The position numbers were made by a program, and so were the translations under genes. A stretch of DNA of 64,000 nucleotides, from positions 7,896,501-7,960,500 of the forward strand of contig CM076944.1 in the NCBI GenBank assembly GCA_039566865.1, in the 5' to 3' direction. This stretch comes from Aurelia coerulea (lineage: Eukaryota > Cnidaria > Scyphozoa > Semaeostomeae > Ulmaridae). The notes beneath the pieces are model-generated. The model saw nothing but the letters and a program-made list of their open reading frames with translations, was not told where the DNA came from and ran no database searches. Of the stretch, positions 50,401 to 62,400 are shown one piece after another (the first letter of the stretch is position 1; the number at the start of each line of letters is the position of its first letter).

Positions 50401-53400
50401 GTACACATGTTTTGCATAGCATACTTGTTTGTTGATAAGATGTTGGTACTAGGATGGCCAAAAAATTAACAAACCCTGGTACTATGTTGGGAGACACAAA
50501 GAAACTCTTAAAAGACAACTCAAGGATATTATGACAAACAGATAATTGTACCCTTATTCTTGAGTAAGATCTGTTCAAGCTGGTGCTTTGAGCCCAATGA
50601 AGCTCTCTATTCTCGCAAAAGGCTGTCAGGGAGTTTCTTGGCATTTTTCTTGTGTACGAGATTTCCATGAAGTGATATCCCACTCAGGTACACCGTTCGT
50701 CACCTACACTTCTCAGCCATTGAAACCTTTCTTCGATACGACCAAGACCCGGGGGGGGGGGGGTAATTGACTTAAATTTGTACGAGGGTGTGCGCACGAA
50801 AAACATTTCTTTTACCCTGCTCCAGAATTTTTGACTCAAAAATGATACGCATCCTAGAAAGAATTGGTGAAAAGTATACTCTAAAACATGAAAATTTGAC
50901 CGAAAAACGACCCATCTAACAAAATATCCCCTTTGGCACGTTTTGACAACCTGCTCTAGAGAAATTGCCTTATTTTGATGTGCTAGAAAAATTGGTGAAA
51001 ACGATACCCCCCGTCGGACAAATACGAAAACGGCACATCCCCGTCGGACAAATATACTAAGTACCCCCCCCCTCGGGGACCAAGAAGACTCCATTACCCC
51101 CCAAAGACTACTTACCTTTCTTCGATTTACCAGGTGACCATCCAAAAAACTTGAGACTTTTGTTAGCTCCTTTCTTTGGGGACCTTGCACTGCTTCTGAA
51201 TTCACTGAGATCAACGCCACTTTCAGTCCTACTTGTCTCTTGTATCATGTTGTCTAAATGACGATTGATCAAGTCTTCGATCAGCATTGAGGCCCTCACT
51301 CCATCTGAGAGAGTTTGGAGAAGTTTTTCGTTTGAATTTTTTAGCTTGGTCCTACAAGAAATAACGAGAATGGATTAGTGCTTTACCAGTTTCTAATGAG
51401 AAACTCGTTTTTAAGAAACCAGTTCTACGAATCGTGAAACCATTAAGGTTGGCTCTTGTCTTGCTAATATACTCATTAACGCTAACCAAAACCTAAATAC
51501 ATGTCACTGATAAAAGATTCAATCTTAATTAAAAAGGAAGTATACAATTCCAAACTACAACAATAAAAACCCTAAATTATCAAAATAAAATTTAGATAGT
51601 CTACAGTTGCAACCAACATCGCAGCTTTTAATTTTTCCTGTTAGCACTGGGCTGGTGCCAGTTTCTTGTAAAAATTTCATGGGGAGAAATGAGAAACACT
51701 TACTTTTCTTTTTCACATTTTTCGACATCAGAAGAAAGCATTTTGATGTATTTTGTATTCTCCTCCTCTTTTCTTTCATGCCTCGCAACCAACGTATTGT
51801 ATTGATCATCCGTGATCTGCGTCTTATTTCCTAGTACAACGTTCTCTTCCCTTAGCTGTAAAATAAATAAAATGACGTAGAAAGATACATTAGATAATGA
51901 AGACTAAAAAAAATTGATACATAATATCTGGAGAAATGCATAGCAGGGAGAAATTCTTCCAATACGTTGGGACTCCCTGAGGTTGTCATGATCTTTTGCT
52001 CCCCTTGGTATCGTTTCTGTAGTATTGTATGGTAGCTCATTTGTAGTCTTAAGTAATTCGTAAATTGTAAATTTTTTACATTGAATCTATAAACAATATC
52101 CTTCCAAGTACGCGGTGCACCAAAAAAATTCACTCGTTTTAAAAATCATAGTGTTTAGAATACTGAATGGATCACAGGGAAACCAGGAAATGATCGTTGC
52201 TAAAAACAAAAATTGTTTTTCTTTGTCCCCAGTGCTTCCTCTGTGCCATTTCTTGGTATCTTAGTCCCCTGTGTTCTAGTTGCGTAAACACCGGGGACTA
52301 AAATACTAAAAATGACACAGAGCAAAAACAGGGGACAAAGAAAGACAACTTTTAGTGTTACCAAATTTCCTGGTTTCCCTGTGGATGGATTTGAATGAGC
52401 GAGTTTTGATTGATAGCTAGCAGAAAGAATGAGATATTTTTGCGATTTACCTTGTCTTACTATGAGTGCTGAAAATATTGGTAAGCTCGAAGTTACTAAA
52501 ATCCCTTGTTTGTAAAATGCCTGAAAAAGGGCCAAAACACTTGACTAATTCATAAAGAAATTCTAACACTGAACAATACAATAATATAGTTTTCAGGGGT
52601 ATCGGGTGTCGCACAGTTATTGCCTCGGGATTGAAAATCTTTATTATTTGTTGAAGAATTCATTTCCTATAACTCTCTGGAAAATTAGATGCCCTTGCGT
52701 TTTTTTCCTTGTGAGAGAGTCATTTCAATTTTGATCGCATGTTTTAGGCCCATTTTCAGCCATTTCGCAACAACCGAATTTTCGCAAGGTCGAATTTATC
52801 CATGTTTTCTTTGCTCATAAAAATGAGATCAAAATCACAAAAATGCTTCAGTCTTTCTGCTATCAAGCAAAGTTTGATTCATTCAAATCCATCCAGTACT
52901 CTAACTACTACGAGTTTTCAAAGGCCTGAACTTTTTTTGGCGCACCCGGTACATAATTCAGACACTGATTCTAGCGAGATCCAATGTCAGAGAAACCGTT
53001 CCTAAACAGCGAATAATAATTTCCTGATTACACATCTCTTTACAACAAACTAGTTCGTAAGAAGTTTATGTGCTTGGATGGACAACATTTTCATAAACTC
53101 TCATATTAAGTTCGGAAAGAGCTAAAAAACTTCAAAATCAACTAAAATCAAATCTAAATAACAACAATGACAACAACAACATCACAACATACAAACAGCG
53201 AAGACTGTAACTCACCGACGACATCTGACCTGGCAACACAGGGAAAACAAAGTGCAAATGACGCCAAACGAAATAGAACAAAGTGAAAGAAAGGCGAACG
53301 CCAAACGAAACGGAACGAAACGATACTACGAAGATGCACTATCTGACGTTTAATGACAAAGAACATCACAACAACATCAACATCCTACGGAAAACATCGC

Positions 53401-56400
53401 ATTGCGAACAACGCCAAATGAACCACCGAACTAGAACGAACAAAGAGACTTATGAGCGTTAGTCCTTTGTTTCCCTGAGTTCTTTGCTTTGTTGATATAA
53501 CTTCGGTAGGGACTCATAACATTACTATGAAACAGCAGGCACACTTTATTCAAAATGGCCTACATCTGCCGGAGTTTCGTACACTAAAGTCCTACCACAA
53601 AATCACTTCAAAATCTGGTTTAAAGGGTTTGAACATTGAAACAAACTTGTAATATATACAAAGGTTTGCCCGTTATAGCAATGCTGAGTCCCCATTGACT
53701 GAAGTAACATCAACAAATCAAAGAACGCAGGGAAACAAGGGGCTCATAGTCGTAAGTCTACGAAAAGGGTAAAGGTACGCCCAAGGTGGTTAAAGATTCA
53801 ACGAATTAGCCACTGGCAAAGAAGCACCGAAACAAATTGAAAAAGCGAGCCTCCTTCAACGATGAAAGACGATCTGACGCCGAAGTACAAAGAACAAAAA
53901 ACAACACAATACAACAACACAAGAAACAGAAACACAACTAGCAACAACAAGGACTTGTTTTACCTCAAAAGGAGAAAATGATACATTTAAAGGGGCTCCG
54001 TCGCCAAAATGTAAACAAAACGATCATTTTTGCAGTTTTTTGAAAGGTGATATTAAACAGGATTTACTGCATAATCTTAGACGGACACACATTTCACTGT
54101 AAAGAGAGGTTTTCCTTTAACGAATGGTCCCATTGCAAGTTCCAAATAAAAAGGCTGCTTGCGACTCTCTGACAGAATCTGAAACTTTAGATTCCAACAT
54201 ATATTTATTACGTTTTAGAAGGGAGATTGTGGCACGTAAAACCAAAGAGGGAGAATTAGGTTTCGTCCTGCCACAGATTCACTAATAAATAATCCAAAGA
54301 TTTTCACATCTACTGCTTAACTTTCTTTCACACGAATGACAACTACGAGGCTATATTTGCGTAATTCCACATCTGGACTCCATATAAACTTAGAAAAATA
54401 AAACTGATCTTCTTAACTTGTGGATTAGCACAAGCTTGCACGCACTTCCTGTTCCCTAAGTTTTCTGTTCAAATTTTACAAATTTCTATCGTCCAAACCC
54501 TTTGATACTATAGTAAGACCTCAGGAACATACGTAGCACTGAAAATTTTAGTTTTTGATAGTTACCTACCATAAAAGTTCTATTTAGCTCCCTATCTGTT
54601 ATATGTCCCATCTCTAATAAGGCTTTCCCTTCTAAGCCAAAATCTTTAATAATTCCCCCAACACAGCAAATCCACGCATATAAGAACCAACAGAAATAAG
54701 AACATAGAGACAATTTTTTTTCTAAATTATGCACCTTGTAATTAAGAACCTGTTTCAATTAGATGAAAAATATGTTCTTACTGCAGGGGTAGCAAAGTTG
54801 ATTTTGGGCTGTCGTTTGAATCTCCTCCCCTGCTGTTTGTAAGCTTAGAATCGGTTATTAGGCACATAACAACTTTGCCAAAACAAATAAGGTGAAGATT
54901 TTAAAAGGTACTCTTCAAATAAGAACCTTTATACCTTCATATTAGTCATGGTACCTTTAAAATGGGAACCTTTTTCAGCTTGGCTCTCAAAAAAGTATGT
55001 TCTTGTATGCGAGGATTTACTGTATCAAATGCCAGAGGCTACTAAAGATTTTTCATTTACTTACCTGAACAAATTTGATTATTTTTTCCATATTAATTTT
55101 GATACGGTTTGGGATAAAAACTGTGTCAAATTTCTGAATTTCACTTATAAAATTATATGTTGATTCCGCAAAATATGGGGTAAAAGAACTAAACAGATAT
55201 CTTTTGTATCCTTTTTATCTGACTTTGCGAATAAGCTCCCCACCCCCTCTACATGCTCTCTCTCTCTCTTCTACACCGCTTCTGGAGTCTCCAAGAATAA
55301 AATAGGCCTCCTCCCCGGGGCTTAATAGAGCATTTAAGGTACATAGCATTTTCATGGAGAATACAGTGCACCTGCATGAAAAATTAGCTAAATATTCTGA
55401 AGAATATAAATTCTTCTGATCTATTTTGAGAATCACACAGCGTTATACGAAAGAATAACTTAAAAAGATTAAACCTGGACATACCTCCTTGGCTTGTTTT
55501 CGCACTCTTTCCAACTCTGTTGTCAAGGTTCTTACTTTGTCCTGGAGGGATATGATAAATCATGATAAATATTTGCAGTCAAAGAAACGCTGCAACACGG
55601 TAAAAAAATCTGCCGGGTGAGCAGAAAACAATTCCCGTTTGAGAGGTCATTACTCCCTGGATATCAAGGCAATGATTTTGATAAGTGTATAACTCAATAG
55701 TGAACACGTTCAAATATATTTTATGATTTACCTGACTGACTCCGGCCACTCCGTTCTGATATCATAAGGGATGCTCTCACGAAGCCCCTTCAAGAAACCT
55801 TTAAAACAGGAATAAACACCTGACTTCTCGAAATCCTAAGTTTAACAGCCACATCTCAAGAGGAGTGAACGGAAACGTTGACCTAATCTATCGAAAATTT
55901 CAAAGTCACATCATCACATCATTAAGGACAGTGTGTATCTTGCCAGATTCGATGCTGAAAAGTCTTTACAGCAGTGTGTGTTTCTATTTTGCCGTTTAAA
56001 CCCCAGACATCAAGCAATCCAAAACATCGACGGACCCCTGCTAAACAGATCACGTAAGGACAAACCAAATTGGGTTCAGGTATAACTAAATGCTTTCAAA
56101 GCGGTATCAAATACCAAATCAATTTGTGAATAAAACAAGATATTAACCACCGCTATTTTGGCCCCCTAAAGCGTCTGGAAGGATATAAAATTAACGCAGC
56201 CATCATATATAATTTGATGATATTCTTAGCGTAAATTGATTTGATCAAATATAAGCCCCTTTTACATGATTAAATCAGGATAAAGAGTTGCTTTGTTTTG
56301 CAATAACATTGCAAGGAGGATTTATTGCAGACACTTTTCACACATGCGAATGAAGCATCAATAGCAGTAGCATCAAAAAAGTTACAAAAAGGCAGTTCAC

Positions 56401-59400
56401 ACCAACTCGAAACCGGATTTATCGTAAAGCTCTATTAAGCCCCCGGGGGCTTATTTAATTTCGGACGCTCCAGACGGGGGGGTTAAAAGAGAGGGGGCTG
56501 ATAAGAGAGGGGGGCTTATTCACAAAATCAAATGACAGTGTTATACATGATAGCTTTTTTGTTCTTTTACCCCATATTTTGCGGATTCATCATACGATTT
56601 TCATCATACGGATTCATCATACGAGTCAAATACATAAATTGGAAACAGTTTTATCCAAAAGCACATCAAAATTAACACGCAAACGTGTTTAGCTAAATAA
56701 ATAGAAAATCTTCTTTGGTAGCCTCTGGAATTTGATATAAATGGGAAGGAGGCTTATTAGAGAGGGGACTTAATAGACAGGGGGCTAAATAGAGAGGGGG
56801 CTAAATAGATCTTTTACGGCAACACTCTAAGTTTTTCTGTGAATTCAATCAAGTTATTGTCAGTGATGCATTTACCCACGGATCCTGCTGGGCAATCCTA
56901 AAATTTTCGAATTTAGGGACCGGGGCCCCCGAGTAATTTTAAAATCAGCAAGTAAAGCCATGCAAGTTCAATAGATTTTTTGACCAAACAATTTGTTTAG
57001 GCCAAAACGCCACAGCTCTGGTTTGCAGATGGATGCAAATTCGAGCTTTCGAGATTAATATGGCTGCTATCAAAGCACATTCCTATATGATCTCTAAATG
57101 CTCTACCAGGTGTTCCAAAAAATACACAGATTAGGTTCGCTCCAGCAATGTGAATTGCTGCGTGTAAACTTACCATTAACGCATCCATTTGCTTGGCATG
57201 CTCATCCTCAATGGCACATATCTCATCAGTCAGGGCTTTCCTCTCTTGCTCATAAAGAGCGTTGATATCTTCGATCTTCTTTTCATACTTTTCAACGTGC
57301 TGCTCAAGCCAGTGTCTCTTCTGCTGTTCAAAACTTCTTCCCATTTCATTCATAAGCATTTCATAATGTCTTTTCATTTCAGAGATTTGTTGCTCGAAAT
57401 TCTGCTTTATAATTCTCTGTTCTGTGTTGTAGGCACCGTCAACATTTCGCTCTAAATGTTCAAGTTGTTTGTCTTTGATTTTCTCGATTGCATCTTTCAG
57501 TCTGGAAATCTCATGCTCGTAATCTTCCTGTAATGTTTTTATCGTCTCCGTGTACGTCGTTTCCATTCCTCCCTTCATAGCTTCAATGGCGACAATCTTT
57601 GACTTAGCTTGTGTCAGCTCATTTTTCAAGTCCTCAAGTTCCTAGAAGACGGACAGAAACGTTAGCTATGAATGCATAAACCCTTGCAAAGACAAAGAGA
57701 AAACCGCTTATAAAACCGCTTGGCAAAACAGTGGTTCCCCGCTAACTGTAATCTTTACGAATAAAAACCAGTAAGTTGCAAACGATTCGAAACTTGGGCA
57801 TCTCTTTCCCAGAATTAGTATCCTTAGTGCTTCACTTTGAACGAGCGGGGCGTAACCTACTTAAAATTTGAATTTGGCGAAGCAGAATCCCATTCTTAGA
57901 ATTATCCTTCTGAGTTATCTAATTCGATTCGGCTAGGAGAATAGTCACACAGCTCAAAAGTGAAACCGTGTTAGTTTCGAGCGGATTCGCACTAATAGTA
58001 ATGGATATTTCCATATGTCGCTAAAACTTTGTACTAAAAATAGATACTTCAAGGTTTGGGTACAAGAAAATGAAAACTTTCTTAGCAAACTAAGGTCTCT
58101 CACTCTCATAGAATTTTTGTGGAGGAACTTTCCACCCGCGAAGATAGTTTTTGCAAGAGGAATTTTGGCGCACGGATTCTCATCTAAGGGGTAGAAACAT
58201 GCAAAATGAGGGACGCGAAAAGCTCAATTTTCGGAAGAATGAGTGCTTGCAAAAGTTCCTATCATAAAATGTAGCTTCACATCAAACAAAGACCTCAACG
58301 GCGTAGCAAAATGACGTACACAAGGACGTGCAATATACCTAATAAGCAACCAGGGTCGGGCTGGGGAACGTGGCATGAAAGCTCTGTTGGGCGATTGGAA
58401 ACTGAGAACTTTCAATACTAAGGGTGGATTATCCGTTGCTTAGCCATTTTTGGCGCAAAGGCTGTTTCATGATATCTTTTCACAGTATGGTATTTGCGGA
58501 GGATCAAATATCTAGGTACAGTTCTTTGGGTCATCCGTTCTGTATTACGTCGATTCTTCTCTCAAAACTTACCAACATTGTGCCTGGTTGGCATTCTAGT
58601 GTGAAGTCTGTCCGTGAAAATGCCCGCGAATAACAACAGTTGGAGTGCTTTGCATGAGTAATTTTGCGTTATCGCAAATCTCATGCGACATCTAATTTGA
58701 CACAGACTGTAACTTTCACTCGTGTTAACAAAATTTCCCTTTTCAACAAGAAAGGACTCATTTAGTTTGGTGACCAGTTGCCAAATATTCTTAAATAAAA
58801 GGTGTATTACCTGCTTAACTGAAACAAGAAATGACAATTTTTTGTTTATCACTTTTTGGTGTTTCTCTTGTAATTCTCTGGGCTCAAAAGCTACATTAGC
58901 TGTCGTAACAAATTTGCACCACAAGAATTGGGTCCAAAGTTAAGAAACCCTGCTACAAAGACATGAGCCATCTGTCTGTTGTAAAAAGTGCACATTGTCA
59001 TTTGGTTATAAAAAATATTGATAACAGTGACCTACATCAGAAGTGGTTGTTATAATCTTTGAAATCAGTTTGACATTTTCCCATAAAAAAATTTGAATGG
59101 AATGTCATGGGGTTAAGCTTCAGTGACGGGGAAAAAACCAGGGGGTAGCCCAACAATCTCTAGTTTTGATAAAACTCCTTTATGTCGAGTCTCGTCTTAA
59201 ATTGGGGCTTTCCCCTAACTCCAACCCTAACCCATTAGAAAACAAATACTGCCATGAAAGTCGAGCTAATTGTTTTCGTAAAATTAACGCTTCATTTAAT
59301 ATCATTCCTAGCTTTGATACCCCCCCCCCATTTGTCCTGCAATATTACAAGAGAATAAATATTTCAGGTAGCTATGTTTTCCAGTGAGTCCTTTCACCCA

Positions 59401-62400
59401 TGCTATTTCAATGTGACATGTTTGCAGGAGTAATGTGATAACTGAGGCTTGCCTTTAAAATACCCGTTTTTATGAGAAACTGCCCATTAGAAGCTGAACT
59501 CTCAGATCGCCAAAAAATTGAGAAACTCCAGTACTGGGAAAATAAAACTTAAACTTAAGAAACTATTTATTTTGATAAAGGAATTCTTTAACATATTTTT
59601 ACTTTCTTTTCACTTGTTTCCTGTATCATATTACTAGGAAAGTGCAAGAGTGATGACTAAACATTATAAAGGATTGAAAAGACCTTGTTTTGAAATGTTC
59701 AGGAGGGAACAGGTAGTGAACATGAAGATTCTTATGAAACAAAAAAAATCGTCTCTTGTTGCGTGTAGTGCGATTGTACAAAGATAAACAAGTAAATAAA
59801 GTAAATATAAGCACTTTGATGTGAATTGGAATAAGCACGACGTCTCGAGCATAGATAGCCGGTTATCGCTGGCTTGATAACGGGCTATGCTTGAAACGTC
59901 GTGCTTATTTCAATTCGCATAAAAGTGCCTATATTCTTAAGGAACCTTTAAGAAACTCGTAAGAAACTGTGAGTACTCAAAATCTAATAATTTTAAGAAA
60001 CTTTCAGTACTGGCCAAAATTATTAGTTTCTTATAGAATAAAATACGTGTAGTATTTAGTCTAATGCACAATATTTTAAGGGTACAGAATTGGGAACTTT
60101 TCCGAACAGGAAGGAGGAGTCTCCACAAATATCGTCATGACATTTGCTCCAAAGGATAGGTCCTCAAAGCATACTCAAAGCGTACTACCTTTCTGATAAA
60201 CGAAGGCTTTTTACCAGCATAACCTTCTAATGAAATATTATTCAGAAGGGTGAAAATAAAATCAGCTAAAAAGAATTCCCAAAAAATATTTGCAAAGAAA
60301 CCTTTCTCTTTATTTTCATCATTTCTAGGTATCTGAAGCATACTACCATTTATTGTACGTTATACTGATGCTTCATAAAATTAACCATGAAATGTCAACA
60401 AAGGCACTGGAGCTTCCTCCTAACAAAAAATAAATGAAAACTTCAGGACAACTGCTAAGACACTTTCAAATATCTGACAGCAACTTTCAGTACTGGACCA
60501 AGTGCTTGATTTTCATGATCATGGACGTAGAGGAAGATAAAATTTAGGGGGGCTGCCCGATAAAAAATCAATTGTTTAAGAAAACGGTGTCCGACGTAAG
60601 GAAGATTTCTGCCCGATTCTGGCTGATATTTGCAAATTTTTCCGACGCTGGGGGGGGGGGGGGGCTCGTAGCCCCCCAGACCCCTGTCTCCTGCGCCTAT
60701 GTTCATGATCTTGCAAAAGATACTAATCAAAGAAATAAGCAAAAACTAGGGCAAACAAGTCACAGTATACAACCTCCAATGAAAAAGAAACTTGATAGAT
60801 GAGCTTCAACTTTTTCCTTTGGCTAGAAGGACGATGTAATATCCGCAATAAATACTTTGTAGTAGCTGCCATTATTGCCCAAATACAACGAGATACCACT
60901 GGATCTTCACTCTGTCTTCCAACTTCCAACAAAAGGGACATCAGAGAGGAAGTCTGAAATATTTCTGGATCTCAACACAGGAATTTGATCCATCGCTCTT
61001 GGTGGGTTAATTAAGTGCTAGTTCTCCAGGGGGTAAAGATTTCTTAGTAAAGGCCACCGCGGTGGGTTTTACAACACCCCAGTATATCCGCAACTGGGAT
61101 GCTCTCAGTATCCTACAAATCACCATAAAACTCACACAAAACAACAGCAAACGAGTGGAAGGACTAAGAAGCCACAGGCACAGGGGCCAACACAGACTTG
61201 TGACGATGAGTCCCTTGTATCCCTGCGGTACCTTGCTCAACAGGGACTCATATTGAAACAGTTAAAAACCTGACCCTATCTTCTGTATTCGATCGATCGA
61301 ATCTGGATCGAACGACTGCTTCGGCTCTGTTCAACGGTCACTCCTAAGAAAGGAAATGCGATAGAAACCACGGTAAGCAGACACTTAATCAACGAAACTT
61401 GGTATTCATCTGAAGGAGAAAGTTCACTTTACCTGGTGAGTGTAAAATAAGTCTTTTAATGCTGCAATTTCCATGTTTTTAAAACCAAAACATACCAGAG
61501 AAATCTTCCAGTACCTGCCGCAGCAACTTCCTTCAAATTTAGTAAGCTGCGTCAATCGAATTGAAGGTTCGAAAATTATTGTTCTTCGCCAAATCTCGCA
61601 TCCTGATTGGTATGCTAGGAATCCCAGCATATTAGACCTAAATAGAGTCAACTTTTTCAGAGTAATAATATGAGTCTCTGTTGACTGAAGCGCCATCTTG
61701 AAGTCAAAGAGCACAGGGAAACAAGAGACTCATCGTCATAAGTCTAGGGCCAACATACCCCCATCGTACCCAATTCAAATACCAATTTTTTGGTGTTGAA
61801 AAGCCTCTTATTTCTGTTGAAAGCCTCAAAAGTAAAACTGCTGTTTCAGTGCGAACAAACTAATAAAGATCGTCAAACTGACAAATAAAGAAACTAATAA
61901 CAGTTAGTCTTCACGCCACTTAATGCCAAAGACCTTTCAGATATTCTGCTATTGAGTCTGGATCCAGTAGCAATTTTCTACATTTTGCAAATGAGTTTGC
62001 TCAATAGACGTTTCAGCATTTCCAAACAAACCCATATTCTTGTATATTTTTAAACGAAGTATTTGATTGCGTGGCGTTAGAGCTTCTATCATTGTTGTTT
62101 ACATTCGAAAATTCAACAGAATTCTTCAATTCAGATTGTTTTATAAAATGGCCGAAAGGTCTATTTTTAAACGTTCACAGTGATGGTAGAAGCCCCTCAT
62201 GCCTATCAATCACTCAAATATTCCAATGAAATTTGAATCTATGCTTATGCTTGCTGAAGCACCCCGGAGAATGATCAGTACTGCACACAGGTTCTCTAAA
62301 TGATAAAGAGTACAATAGTCCAATGTCATCATATTTCAAATAGAATTCTTGGAATCATCTTGTATTATGCTCGGATTTAATTGCTTCCTGGAATCACCCT

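Larger units (their letters stand above)
51856..55484. other. Intron with LINE tail, MITEs and low-complexity DNA
   Basis: It holds a LINE 3' tail (51965-52095), a palindrome (52170-52390), inverted arms at 52379-52455 and 52826-52951, CAA-rich low complexity (about 53145-53200 and 53890-53960), a long-armed element (53453-53762) and the first of two inverted copies of a GGGGGCTTATTAGAG repeat (54583-55340). Confidence 0.55.
55542..57173. other. Intron with a partial transposon and repeat copy 2
   Basis: A left-end copy of the ACCGGGTGAGTCAG transposon (55614-55815) and the second GGGGGCTTATTAGAG repeat (56425-56820). Nothing was recognised over 55820-56420. Confidence 0.55.

Noticed and set aside
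53154..53369. Minus-strand frame with a hydrophobic look
   Set aside because: It lies on CAA-rich low-complexity DNA and repeat arms.
54486..54758. Minus-strand open frame that resembles an exon (GGIIKDFGLEGKALLEM...)
   Set aside because: It matches the GGGGGCTTATTAGAG repeat at 56425-56820 in reverse, so the similarity is repeat-derived.
60800..60950. Minus-strand stretch MSLLLEVGRQSEDPVVSR with exon-like borders
   Set aside because: It has no coiled-coil character and does not fit between the flanking exons; the family is unknown.
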